Source: Mycobacterium lepromatosis
GTDB taxonomy: Bacteria > Actinomycetota > Actinomycetes > Mycobacteriales > Mycobacteriaceae
Direction of reading: 5' to 3'
Length of the DNA stretch: 64,000 nucleotides
NCBI RefSeq assembly: GCF_000975265.2
Contig: NZ_CP083405.1
Location: 1,116,001 to 1,180,000 of the forward strand
Part shown: positions 55,178-64,000 of the stretch, one piece after another
How positions within the stretch are numbered: position 1 is the stretch's first letter
Layout of the letters: every line of letters begins with the position of its first letter
Notes under the pieces: generated by a model
What the model was told of the DNA's origin: nothing
The model's database searches: none
What the model saw: the letters and a program-made list of their open reading frames with translations, nothing else
Position numbers and translations under genes: made by a program

Positions 55178-56271
55178 ACGCCACTCGGTTGATCGATCTC
55201 GAAGATACCGAGGGTTTGATTGCTGCTGACCGAGACGGCTTGCTGCGGGCCGCGTCGTCGGCCGGTGCCCAAGTGCGCGCTATCGCTGCCGCGGCCGAGG
55301 AAGGTGCGTTGGAGGCGCTGCGTGCTGATGACCGTCCACGCACCGTGATCTGGATGGCCGGCCGTGGCACTGCCGAGACGGCTGGGGCTATGTTGGCCGC
55401 GACATCTGGTGGTGCGACCATCGAGCCGATCGTCTTTGCGAGCCAGGTCCCGCCTTGGGTCGGTCCGCTTGATGTGCTGATCGTTGCGGGCGATGACCCT
55501 GGTGATCCGGCGCTGGTTGGTGCTGCTGCGACCGCAGTGGGTCGGGGTGCGCGTGTGGTCGTAGTGGCGCCGTACGAGGGGCCGCTCCGTGACGCGACGG
55601 CCGGCCGTGTTGCTGTGCTCGAGCCGCGGCTGCGAGTTCCCGACGAGTTCGGATTGTGCCGGTACCTGGCTGCGGGCTTGGCCGCATTGCAAACCGTGGA
55701 CCCCAGGCTGAGCCTCGATCTGGCGATGCTTGCCGACAAGTTGGACTCCGAAGCGCTGCACAACAGCGTTGGCTACGAGGTCTTTACCAACCCGGCCAAG
55801 ACACTAGCTGCGCGCGTGTCCGGTCGTCGGGTGGCGTTTGCGGGCGACTGTGCTGCGACGCTGGCGCTGGCTCGGCACGGCAGTTCGGTGCTGCTGCGGA
55901 TTGCACACCAGGTTACATCCGCCACCGGGCTCTCGGATGCTGTTGTGGCGGTCCGTGCCTTGGTCGACGTTGCTGAATATGCCCCTGCTTCGGTGGGTGT
56001 TCTTTTGCATGACAAAGAGGTCGATGGACCGCTACCCGAGCGACTGCGGGTATTGGCACTCACCTTGGGTAGCGAGCGTACCGTATTGGCTGCCCGGGTC
56101 GTTGGGCTCGATGACGTCTACCTCGTCGCGGCTGAGGATGTGCCAGACGGACCCAGCGGCTTAGCTGGGTTACCGGCGCTGGGTGGCGTCGATCGCGCCG
56201 AGCAGGAACTGGCAATGTTGGCTGTTCGGCTCGAGATGGCCGCGGTTTACTTGCGATTGGTTCGAGGATAG
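55174..56271 (+). CDS. SIS-domain protein (Rv3256c orthologue)
   Basis: 365 residues containing a sugar-isomerase (SIS) fold: a first half with PRTVIWMAGRGTAETAGAML and DVLIVAGDDPGDPALVGAA, a middle with RVVVVAPYEGPL, and a second subdomain with SVLLRIAHQVTSATGL. GTG at 55174 overlaps the phosphomannomutase stop by 4 bp. It sits between phosphomannomutase and manA; SIS proteins with bifunctional phosphoglucose/phosphomannose isomerase activity exist in archaea, so a role in sugar-phosphate handling is plausible but not shown. Confidence 0.82.
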   Translation: MNATRLIDLEDTEGLIAADRDGLLRAASSAGAQVRAIAAAAEEGALEALRADDRPRTVIWMAGRGTAETAGAMLAATSGGATIEPIVFASQVPPWVGPLDVLIVAGDDPGDPALVGAAATAVGRGARVVVVAPYEGPLRDATAGRVAVLEPRLRVPDEFGLCRYLAAGLAALQTVDPRLSLDLAMLADKLDSEALHNSVGYEVFTNPAKTLAARVSGRRVAFAGDCAATLALARHGSSVLLRIAHQVTSATGLSDAVVAVRALVDVAEYAPASVGVLLHDKEVDGPLPERLRVLALTLGSERTVLAARVVGLDDVYLVAAEDVPDGPSGLAGLPALGGVDRAEQELAMLAVRLEMAAVYLRLVRG

Positions 56272-56279
56272 ATAGTACA

Positions 56280-57512
56280 GTGGAACTGCTACGCGGAGCA
56301 TTGCGGACATATGCGTGGGGATCGCGGACCGCTATTGCCGAATTCACTGGGCGACCTGTGCCGGCTGCTCATCCAGAAGCTGAACTCTGGTTCGGTGCGC
56401 ACCCCGGTGACTCGGTTTGGCTACAAGCCGCGAACGGCGAAACTGCGCTACTGGAGGCTCTGGTCGCCGATCCGGAAAGGCAGCTCGGCTCCGTGTCCCG
56501 CGCTCGATTTGGTGATGTGTTGCCGTTCCTGGTCAAGGTGCTGGCAGCTGATGAACCGCTGTCGCTGCAGGCCCATCCAAGCACCGAGCAAGCGGTCGAG
56601 GGTTACCTGCGTGAAGAACGTCTGGGCATTCCGGTGTCCTCGCCGGAGCGTAACTACCGCGATACCAGTCACAAGCCGGAGTTATTGGTGGCACTGCAGT
56701 CATTCGAGGCGCTGGCCGGATTTCGCCAGGCGTCACGCACCGCCGAGCTGCTGACGGCGTTAGCCGTTTCCCACCTCGACCCGTTCATCCATTTGCTGAG
56801 CGACCAGTCCGACGCCGACGGTCTGCGTGCGCTGTTCACCACCTGGATAACCGCGCCCCAGCCCGACATCGACGTGCTGGTACCTGCCGTGCTGGAGGGT
56901 GCCATCGCCTACGTCAGCTCCGGAGCGACGGAGTTCCTGGCGGAAGTCAAGACGGTGATGGAACTTGGCGAGCGCTATCCTGGTGACGCCGGCGTGCTGG
57001 CGTCGTTGTTGCTTAACCGCATCAGCCTCACTCCCGGCGAGGCTATCTTTTTGCCGGCCGGCAACTTGCATGCCTATCTGCGAGGTGTCGGGGTGGAGGT
57101 GATGGCTAACTCCGACAACGTGTTACGAGGAGGCCTAACCCCTAAGCATGTCGATGTGCCCGAGCTGCTGCGGGTACTGGACTTCAACCCCACCCCCGAG
57201 GAGGCGCTGCGCCCGCCGACCCGCTGCGAGGGTTTCGCGGTGGTTTACGAGACCCCGACCGATGAGTTCGAGGTCGCGCTACTGGCGCTCGACGGCGATT
57301 ATCTGGGTCATGAGGTCGATGTGTCGCGCCACGATGTGTCGAAAGGCCCACAGATCTTGTTGTGCACCGAGGGTGAGATCACGGTGTACGGTAAGTTCCA
57401 GGCCCTCACCATAGAACGCGGTATGGCTGTCTGGATGGCGGCCGACGACGGACCGATTCAGCTGGTCGCGCAGCAACCCGCCAAGCTGTTCAGGGCGACC
57501 GTCGGTTTGTGA
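56280..57512 (+). CDS. manA: Mannose-6-phosphate isomerase (type I)
   Basis: 410-residue cupin-fold PMI interconverting fructose 6-phosphate and mannose 6-phosphate. Motifs: LRTYAWGSRTAIAEF near the start, PAAHPEAELWFGAHPGDSV, zinc ligands in SLQAHPSTEQA (Q and H) and HKPELLVAL (E), plus FLPAGNLHAYLRG and NSDNVLRGGLTPKHVDVPEL (as SDNVLRGGLTPKHVD) from the type I signature. GTG at 56280, 8 bp after Rv3256c. It feeds the phosphomannomutase and manB enzymes in the mannose pathway. Intact. Confidence 0.94.
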   Translation: MELLRGALRTYAWGSRTAIAEFTGRPVPAAHPEAELWFGAHPGDSVWLQAANGETALLEALVADPERQLGSVSRARFGDVLPFLVKVLAADEPLSLQAHPSTEQAVEGYLREERLGIPVSSPERNYRDTSHKPELLVALQSFEALAGFRQASRTAELLTALAVSHLDPFIHLLSDQSDADGLRALFTTWITAPQPDIDVLVPAVLEGAIAYVSSGATEFLAEVKTVMELGERYPGDAGVLASLLLNRISLTPGEAIFLPAGNLHAYLRGVGVEVMANSDNVLRGGLTPKHVDVPELLRVLDFNPTPEEALRPPTRCEGFAVVYETPTDEFEVALLALDGDYLGHEVDVSRHDVSKGPQILLCTEGEITVYGKFQALTIERGMAVWMAADDGPIQLVAQQPAKLFRATVGL

Positions 57513-57753
57513 CGGCCTGCCTGTGCTCATATAGCTACAACCGGAGGGTGTGAGCGTTGGGCACGACCTTTTATTTCGGCCAGCGGAACCAGCTACAGGC
57601 TATCAAGAAGGGAGAATCGGCGCAGAAACTATGTGGCAAATATTCGGCGAAAACGGGATCGGTCTTGCCGACTCTGAGAAACTGGTCAAACAACCGGCCG
57701 ACCGGTCAGTACGACCGAGGTGTGTATGTCCGGAACTGAGATGAAAAAAGAGA

Positions 57754-58900
57754 TCAGCGATAGGTGTTTATTGCCAATACTAGGTAGGTGGTCTTAGTGG
57801 TGGCCGAACACAGTACGCGGGCCAGTTCGCCGTTGCGGGATTCCAGCGCCTGTTGCAGATGACCGGCCTGCAGCGACGTCATCCTCATTGCTTGCCCGAA
57901 CTTGGGGTTGCAGCTGGCTACGACATCACCGAAGAGAAAGATCCCGCCCGGCAAACGGTCCAATCTGTCTATAGTGGCGCTATCTGCTGGCCGGAAGGCG
58001 TGAAATTCCAGGTCGCCGCACGGCTCGGTGCGCGCCAGTGCGACACCCAGATGCGCGGGAAACAGTGTGTCGGGCAGTGCAATCATCTCAGAAAATGTCG
58101 ATGGAGTTTGGCGTGGGCTACCCCGAAGGGGGCAGGATCCAGGTGCCATCCTCATAGCGCAGCATGCCCAGTCCCAGCACATATGACATATGGCATAGAC
58201 ACACCGGTGACAACCACCTTCTCCGCTACCAGGCCCTCAGGGATACCAAGTTGGTGGGTGTCATAGTAAATGCCGATGTACACCGTGTCTTCAGTTGTTT
58301 TCCGGCATCCACACGACGACAACCACACCGGCAGCCGGATGCCGTGGATGGTAGCGTCGGTCACCAATTCGGCGCACACGACCTCTGGGCACTTCGGCTC
58401 GTCGGAATCTACCAGCACACCGGTCACTCGGTGTTGCGAACGGTCCAACCTTGGTGCCAGGATAGATCTCCGCACGATTGCGAAGTTGGCGATCCAGCGG
58501 ACCCATCGTCCCAGTTGCCACTCCAGATGCGGCCGACTGGGCACGTAGGCGGTGAATTCATCACGCAGGGTGTAGTTCGTTCTAAGCACATGCCCCGCGA
58601 CGCTCAGGTAGATGCAGTCCGGTCGGTTCTGAAGTATCGGCATGGCGGTGGCTACCATATCCTTCGACAGGCCTCATACATAAGCCCTCGAACTCATTTG
58701 TCCCATGGGTCACCAGCGGTTGAGGTGTCGGTCCTGGGGACTGTGACGCGGTTGTCAGTGTCGCTGGTAGTTCGTCGTGCTCGAAAACTGTCAGAAGTTC
58801 GATAGCTACCCGCGTGGCGGATAAATCTAGTAATGCTGGCCCCGATGACAGCCGTGTGGTCCCTTGCGCTTGTGCTACCGTGCGCATTCCCCGGAGGTTA
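57754..58900 (-). pseudogene. Dead FAD-dependent oxidoreductase (Rv3254 orthologue)
   Basis: Remnant of a flavoprotein monooxygenase-like gene read leftward: AVIGASI-type dinucleotide motif in a frame near 58860, TVFEHDELPATL (near 58790), LRDEFTAYVPSRPHLEWQLG (near 58570), GVLVDSDEPKCPEVVCAELV (near 58400) and a C-terminal IFLFGDVVASCNPKFGQAMR (near 57940). Frameshifts and stops separate them. In intact relatives the GD-x6-P motif contacts FAD. Located between manA and an amino-acid transporter remnant, convergent to manA. Confidence 0.78.
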
Positions 58901-58959
58901 TTCAGTATTGTGTCGTTCAAACGGCTGACAAAGGGGCAGGTTGATGGCCAGTTGATGGT

Positions 58960-60325
58960 TGATGAAGTCGGTCGAACAGTCAATTGCTGACCCTGACGAA
59001 CCCGGTACCCGGCTACGCAAGGATCTCACTTGGCGGGATCTATGTAGTTTTCGGGTTATCGATGGTTGTCGGCGCCGGTATCTTTACGGTGACCGCATCG
59101 ACTGCCGGCGACATCACTGGTCCGACTATCTGGCGTCTCGTTTCTGATTGTGGTGGCTACTTGCGCGTCGGCGGCGTTGTGTTACGCGTGAGCTCACCTC
59201 GACGCTGCTGGTAGCAAGTGTATCTTTTTCTGCCTTTTTAGGTGGATTATTTACTTGGCTCATCGGTTGGATTCTGTTTTTGGAAATATCGATGGGCGGA
59301 GGCTGTGGTGGCCAAAGGCTGATTGAGCTACCTGGATACGGTGTTCGGATTCGTCGGTAGCACAATCCGGACTCGGAACAGTTCAGCTTGACCGGGGTGC
59401 GCTGCTGATCGTCTCGGTGGTGGCCACTCTGTGCGTTCTGGGCACCAACGTTCTCATCGAAGTTTTCCGCGGTGTTCACTGGCATTAAGGGGGCGGGGGT
59501 GAGTTTGGTTGTGGTGGCCGGTGCCTTCTATATCAAAGCCGCTAACTACTCGCCGTTCATTCTAAGCCCGGAAGCCGGACACGACGTAAGTGGCGTTAAT
59601 CAGTCGGTGTTGTTGCTGCTCACCGGTGCGCACAGCAGCAATTACATGCTGGCATAGTGCATTGGCGAGGGCATCAATTGTGTTCTTCGCGTTTATCTGG
59701 TTCGACATAGTAGCAACTATGGCTGAGGAGACTAGGCGTCCCCAGCGCGATGTTTCTGCCCTGAAGGGGATCCTGGCGTCGCTGGGGATCGTGCACTTCT
59801 CTACGTAGCGGTATTCGGTCGTGCTATCCGGAATGGTTTCCTACACCCAGCTCAAGACCGCCCCCGGCCGTGGTCCGGCAAACCTGACCATCGCATTCAC
59901 AGCCAACGGGCTGCACTGGGCAAGCAAAGTCATTTTCATCAGGGCGTTGGTCGGATTGATCACCGTGGTGATGGTGCTGATACTCGGGCAATGCCGAATC
60001 TTGTTCGCCACTGTACGGGACGGGCCACTGCGCTAGTTGCTGCGGTGGTGGGTGCTGAAGACGGCGGTGTTGCCGATAGCCGAGCTCGAGGAGATGGTCA
60101 ACTTTGGAACATTGTTTGCGTTCGTCCTGGTGTCGGCCGGTGTGGTTATCCTGCGCCGAACACTGCCGAACCTGCAGCAGGGGTTCCGTGTGTCGTGGGC
60201 GTCGTTGCTTAATGATCGTATTGATTTGTGCCTCAGTTTGGCTGATGCTGAACTTGACTGCAGTTGATGTGGATCCGGTGCGCTGTCTGGCTGTTAGCGC
60301 GAAATCTCAATCTACTATAATATTA
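58960..60325 (+). pseudogene. Dead APC-family amino-acid transporter (Rv3253c orthologue)
   Basis: Remnant of a cationic amino-acid permease: DPDEPGTRLRKDLTWRDL (near 58990), then GAGIFTVTASTAGDITGPTI in another frame (near 59075; the family GAGIF motif), MAGWILFLEISMGGG-like residues near 59280, VSLVVVAGAFYIKAANYSPF (near 59500), RASIVFFAFIWFDIVATMAE (near 59680), YTQLKTAPGRGPANLTIAFT (near 59840) and MVNFGTLFAFVLVSAGVVIL (near 60090). Many stops. Loss fits loss of amino-acid uptake/catabolism. Confidence 0.85.
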
Positions 60326-60534
60326 TATAGAAGATTGGACATCGGCACTCGGTGCAAGTCTACCGAGAGGTCCACCAAGTCAAATGCGACTCCGATCTTG
60401 ACGCCAGCAACGTGTTGGTTTACAAATTCTGGCTTCAAGGGAGTATAAATCAACGCGTTATGTCTAGATATGAAGACGAAATCTGCTGTGTTGCCAAGCT
60501 TTACCTCAGTGTTACTGGCTAGGAGTGTTAGCGC

Positions 60535-61789
60535 ATGACCGCAGAACTCAGACCAGACCTCGCGGTGTGGCATGACAAGAAGCGCTACCTATGGATCATA
60601 AGACTGATTTCCCCGACGATGTTGTTAGCGATCCTGCCGATCATCTGAGGCATAAATCAGGTTTGCTGGAAGGACGCCCTGCTGGCGTTGTTGTGAATCG
60701 GGCCGTTCTTGGTCTACATCTTGCCGCTCGCATTGGACCTGGAGGTCGTTCTGGACAGGGCAGAACCCGCCCGACGAGGTATGAGGTATGGAGCGGCAGG
60801 AACACGATAAGTACTTATCGCTACTGCACTTGCACCTAGCCTTCCTGCTTAATTATGCCAGCTTGATCTTTGGTGCCTACCTGTTACCGGCGTCGGGCCC
60901 GAGTTGGTTGGCAGGGTTATCCGGGCGGGCCGTGCTGACCGCCGAAGATCGGGCTGGCGCTGTCGACTAGTGTTCTCGGCGCGCTCAGCATGAACGCTGC
61001 GCACGAGATGGGGCACAAGAAGTAAAGCCCTAGAAGCAGTGGCTGTCCAAGCTGACTCTCGCTCACAGTTTGCTACGGGTGCTGCTACATCGAGCACAAG
61101 CGTGGCCACCACGTCTAGGTGGCCACGTCCGAGGATCGGGCATAAGACCACTTTGGCGAGATATTTTGGGAGATTCTGCCGTACAGTGTTGTCAGCGTCC
61201 TGCGCTCCGTATTGCGGTTAGAGGATCGGCGGCTGCGGTGCCGGGGCAGAGCCTATGGAATCCAAAAACGTATACACGTAACGATGTGCCCAACGCCTGG
61301 CTGATAGCGGTGGCGTTGTGGGGCGTGCTGATCACGGTGTTCGGTCCGGCGTTGGTCCTGTTGGCGGTTATGCAGGCGCTTTACGCCTGGACCATGTTTG
61401 AGACGGTGAACTATCTCAGGCGTTACGGACTGCTGCGGCAGAAGACCGCGGCCGGTCGCTACGAGCGTTGCCCCCCGAGCATCGGCTGGATACTTCGACC
61501 ATCTGGCGACCAACCTGTTTCTTTTAACACCTGCAGCGGCACAGCGAACACCACGCCAATCCGACTCGCCGCTATCAGACGCTGCGTAACCGCGACGGCG
61601 CATCCAATCTGCCGAGTGGGTATGTGTCGATGATGAGGCTGGCGTATTTCCCGCCACTGTGACGCAAGGTGACCGATCATCGAGTGCTGGCGCACTAAAT
61701 AGACACTGGGGCGATATTGATCGGGCTAACTTGCAGCCCTGGCTGAAGGAGAAGAGAAGCTGCTGGTCGACTATGGCGTTACACAATGA
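60535..61789 (+). pseudogene. alkB: Dead transmembrane alkane hydroxylase AlkB
   Basis: ATG at 60535 starts MTAELRPDLAVWHDKKRYLW, but stops and frame changes follow. His-motif relics: NAAHEMGHKK (near 60990), YIEHKRGHHVRVATSED-type segment (near 61085; family EHNRGHH), EAVNYL-like VNYLRRYGLLRQKTAAGRYE (near 61410) and LQ-H-HANP relics near 61540. AlkB is a non-haem di-iron alkane omega-hydroxylase needing rubredoxin; the rubredoxin remnant follows directly (ATGA overlap at 61786-61789). Confidence 0.85.
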
Positions 61790-61935
61790 CGGCCGCCTAC
61801 CAGTGCCCGGTCTGCGACTACATTTACGACAAGTCACAGGGCTGGCCGGAAGATGGCATCGAGCCCGGTATCCGCTGGGATGACATTCCCGAGGACTGGA
61901 GCTGCCCCTGGTCAAGGCGAACTTCGATATGGCAT
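61786..61935 (+). pseudogene. Rubredoxin remnant (rubA/rubB)
   Basis: ATG at 61786 overlaps the alkB stop. The frame [20 protein letters not shown] with [20 protein letters not shown] contains the first Cys-x2-Cys knuckle, but where the second CPxC should follow, the sequence reads CPWSRRTS. A small deletion there shifts into LVKANFDMA, the expected C-terminus, in another frame. M. tuberculosis has rubA and rubB in tandem; only one copy remains. It lacks the fourth iron ligand and could not bind iron normally. Confidence 0.75.
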
Positions 61936-61978
61936 GAAGAGGCTACGCATCCGTGAGCGCCCAAAACGATATATCCGT

Positions 61979-62592
61979 GCCGGTGAAGCGGATTCTTTAT
62001 GCCTAAGCGGCACACATCTTGTCGCGTGATTCGGTATTGGATGTAATGTGAGATCTCCTGCTGACCCGAGGCTGGTCGGCTATCATGTTGTCCATTGTCG
62101 CCCGTTTAGCTGGTATCGGGCGGCAGGCCATTTACAACGAGTTCGGCTCACGGAAAGGCCTGGCGCAAGGCTATGTGCTGTGTCTAGCTGATTGCCTTGT
62201 CGACAACGTCCATGCCGTTCTGGATCCAAACGTTGGCAGCATATACGAATCGTTCCTGCAGGGTTTTCGGTCGTTCTTCTACGAGTCGGCGGCGGACCCA
62301 TTAGTGATTTCGTTGCTGAACGGTGTAGCTGAGCCTGATCTGTGGCAGCTCAATCACTACGTGACAGCGAGCCTGTCATCACTCGCGCGTTGGCTCGGTT
62401 GGCGATGGCGTTCACTCAGACCTGGGTGGCCAGTAGCGATGAAGACGCTGGCATCCTGGCGCGTGCTATCGACAGGCTGTCGTTGAGCTACGTGGTCGAT
62501 GCCCCCAGAAGCTGGCCACGACGTGGCGGCGGGTCTAGCACGTTTGATGACGCCTTTCGCTTTAACGTCATGGGGTCGTCAACGTGCCTTGA
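61979..62592 (+). pseudogene. Dead TetR-family regulator (Rv3249c orthologue)
   Basis: LLTRGWSAIMLSIVARLAGI then GRQAIYNEFGSRKGLAQGYV (near 62080-62180, the helix-turn-helix) and LADCLVDNVHAVLDPNVGSI, FLQGFRSFFYESAADPLVIS (near 62190-62310). Frame shifts near 62340 (PVITRALARLAMAFTQTWVA) and 62460, reaching VVNVP and the original stop at 62590-62592. The start region has stops. In M. tuberculosis it is the regulator downstream of the alkB-rubredoxin genes; all parts of the unit are dead here. Confidence 0.82.
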
Positions 62593-62703
62593 CCTTGATC
62601 TGTGAAGACCCAGGGCCGCAGAAAGTTAAGCTGACTACGGTTGCTGTAAAATAATTCATTTGCCCTTGTGAGTCCCTGAGTCCTAGAAGGATTGAGACAC
62701 GGT

Positions 62704-64000
62704 ATGACTACGACCGAAAATTCGCTGACACCTGATGTTCGTAACGGCATCGACTTCAAGGTTGCTGACCTGTCGCTGGCGAATTTCGGTCGCAAAGAAC
62801 TCGACCTCGCCGAGTACGAGATGCCTGGCCTGGTGTCACTGCGTCATGAGTACGCCGAGGTGCAGCCCCTGAAAGGGGCCCGTATTTCCGGCTCGCTGCA
62901 CATGACGGTGCAGACCGCGGTACTGATCGAGACGTTGACTACGCTGGGTGCTGAGGTTCGCTGGGCATCGTGCAATATTTTCTCGACCCAGGACCATGCG
63001 GCGGCAGCAGTCGTCGTTGGCCCATACGGTACGCCCGAGGAGCCCAAGGGTGTACCGGTCTTCGCCTGGAAGGGCGAGACGCTCGAGGAGTATTGGTGGG
63101 CTGCCGAGCAGATGCTAACCTGGCCAGATCCCGATAAGCCGGTCAACATGATCCTGGACGACGGCGGGGATGCCACCATGATAGTGCTGCGCGGCATGCA
63201 GTACGAGAAAGCCGGCGTAGTGCCGCCTGCCGAGGACGACGACCCCGCCGAGTGGAAAGTTTTTTTGAACCTGCTGCGGAAGCGCTTCGAGACAGACAAG
63301 GGCAAATGGACCAAGATCGCCCAGTCGGTCAAGGGTGTCACCGAAGAGACGACCACAGGCGTGCTGCGGCTGTACCAATTCGCCGCGGCCGGGGATCTAG
63401 CTTTCCCTGCGATCAACGTCAACGACTCGGTGACCAAGTCCAAGTTCGACAACAAGTACGGTACCCGACACTCCCTGATCGACGGCATCAACCGTGGCAC
63501 TGACGCCCTAATCGGCGGCAAGAACGTGCTCATTTGTGGCTACGGGGATGTGGGTAAGGGGTGCGCGGAAGCGGCGAAGGGTCAGGGCGCGCGGGTCACT
63601 GTCACCGAGATCGACCCGATTAACGCGCTGCAGGCGCTGATGGAGGGCTTCGACGTCAAGCGGGTCGAGGACGCCATCGCTTACGCAGACATCGTCGTAA
63701 CCGCGACTGGCAACAAAGATATCATTTTGCTTGAGCACATGAAGGCAATGAAGGATCATGCCATCCTGGGCAACATTGGCCACTTTGACAACGAAATCGA
63801 CATGGCGGCGCTGGAACGTTCCGGGGCGACGCGACTCAAAATCAAACCGCAGGTAGACCTGTGGACTTTTGGCGACAGCGGCAAGTCAATCATTGTGCTT
63901 TCTGAGGGTCGGCTGCTGAACCTGGGCAACGCCACCGGCCATCCGTCGTTTGTGATGAGTAATAGTTTCGCTAACCAGACGATCGCCCAGATCGAGCTGT
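62704..64000 (+). CDS. sahH: S-adenosylhomocysteine hydrolase, N-terminal 432 codons
   Basis: NAD-dependent enzyme splitting S-adenosylhomocysteine to adenosine and homocysteine, completing the methyl cycle. The frame is open from ATG 62704 to the window edge (M. tuberculosis SahH is about 495 residues by memory). Motifs: [58 protein letters not shown], and the NAD-binding [20 protein letters not shown] (near residue 285), then [30 protein letters not shown]. An AAGGA stretch lies about 14 bp upstream; no SAH-riboswitch fold was recognised in the 111-bp leader. Confidence 0.96.
   Translation, partial: MTTTENSLTPDVRNGIDFKVADLSLANFGRKELDLAEYEMPGLVSLRHEYAEVQPLKGARISGSLHMTVQTAVLIETLTTLGAEVRWASCNIFSTQDHAAAAVVVGPYGTPEEPKGVPVFAWKGETLEEYWWAAEQMLTWPDPDKPVNMILDDGGDATMIVLRGMQYEKAGVVPPAEDDDPAEWKVFLNLLRKRFETDKGKWTKIAQSVKGVTEETTTGVLRLYQFAAAGDLAFPAINVNDSVTKSKFDNKYGTRHSLIDGINRGTDALIGGKNVLICGYGDVGKGCAEAAKGQGARVTVTEIDPINALQALMEGFDVKRVEDAIAYADIVVTATGNKDIILLEHMKAMKDHAILGNIGHFDNEIDMAALERSGATRLKIKPQVDLWTFGDSGKSIIVLSEGRLLNLGNATGHPSFVMSNSFANQTIAQIEL

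Noticed and set aside
58164..58805. 213-codon rightward frame
   Set aside because: It is antisense to the recognisable Rv3254 remnant and shows no protein family feature.
61101..61127. 10-bp-arm inverted repeat in alkB
   Set aside because: The natural alkB coding sequence for HHVRVAT is itself close to palindromic, so this does not need a special explanation.
62593..62703. SAH riboswitch ahead of sahH
   Set aside because: The leader is short and no conserved pseudoknot pattern could be made out; such riboswitches are also not known to me from mycobacteria.
1..64000. tRNA/rRNA genes, CRISPR arrays, insertion sequences and M. leprae RLEP-type dispersed repeats
   Set aside because: No cloverleaf, repeat-spacer array, transposase or long dispersed repeat could be recognised by eye.

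Overview
The window looks like Mycobacterium leprae chromosome. This is inferred from gene order and remembered M. tuberculosis orthologue sequences; no search was run. The signs are moderate GC, WhiB2, F420 (FbiA/FbiB), arabinogalactan and mannosylation genes, the AccA3/AccD5/AccE5 acyl-CoA carboxylase, and dense decay in which intact genes alternate with frameshifted remnants. The order follows M. tuberculosis Rv3308 to Rv3248c in reverse orientation. Rv numbers below are memory-based orthologue labels.

Layout. 1-10.5 kb: pmmB (partial) and deoD, then dead amidohydrolases amiB1 and amiA1, a DUF559-like relic, an intact gamma-glutamylcyclotransferase-like gene, dead lpdA, intact glpD2, a dead pseudouridine synthase and intact lipoprotein gene lpqC. 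10.5-20.5 kb is almost entirely dead: lhr, a TetR gene with one frameshift, a lysine-catabolic set (pcd, a DUF1338 gene, lat) and the sigF locus (Rv3289c, usfY, rsbW, sigF). 20.5-31.8 kb: accA3, dead sufE-like/sseA/maf genes, accE5, accD5, birA, a PH-domain membrane protein, a GtrA-like protein, purK, purE and fadE25. 31.9-37.8 kb: decayed pst phosphate-transporter genes (pstB-pstS-pstC-pstA) inserted next to a dead CoA-transferase gene. 37.8-45.6 kb: ctpC with its small DUF1490 partner, a stop-interrupted Rv3268, lcp1, then rmlD-wbbL-manB. 45.7-51.8 kb: a DUF559 relic, then a leftward run fbiA-fbiB-putative restriction endonuclease-mamA methyltransferase-dead NUDIX gene. 52-57.5 kb: whiB2, Rv3259, Rv3258c, phosphomannomutase, a SIS-domain protein and manA. 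57.7-64 kb: a dead flavoprotein, amino-acid transporter, alkB, rubredoxin and TetR gene, then sahH running off the end.

Surviving genes centre on cell-envelope building (rhamnosyl linker and mannose donors, arabinogalactan ligation, acyl-CoA carboxylation for mycolates), purine metabolism and salvage, F420, metal transport and the SAH cycle. Most catabolic, stress-sigma and alkane or amino-acid uptake genes are dead.

Two observations stand out. First, a small gene with a D-x12-DSK (PD-(D/E)xK-like) motif sits directly upstream of the mamA orthologue, which I recall as a solitary methyltransferase in M. tuberculosis; together they could be a complete restriction-modification pair. Second, near-perfect long inverted repeats with unrelated sequences sit inside several pseudogenes, in places where the ancestral coding sequence should not be palindromic. 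This pattern suggests template-switch (quasi-palindrome) mutation during gene decay.
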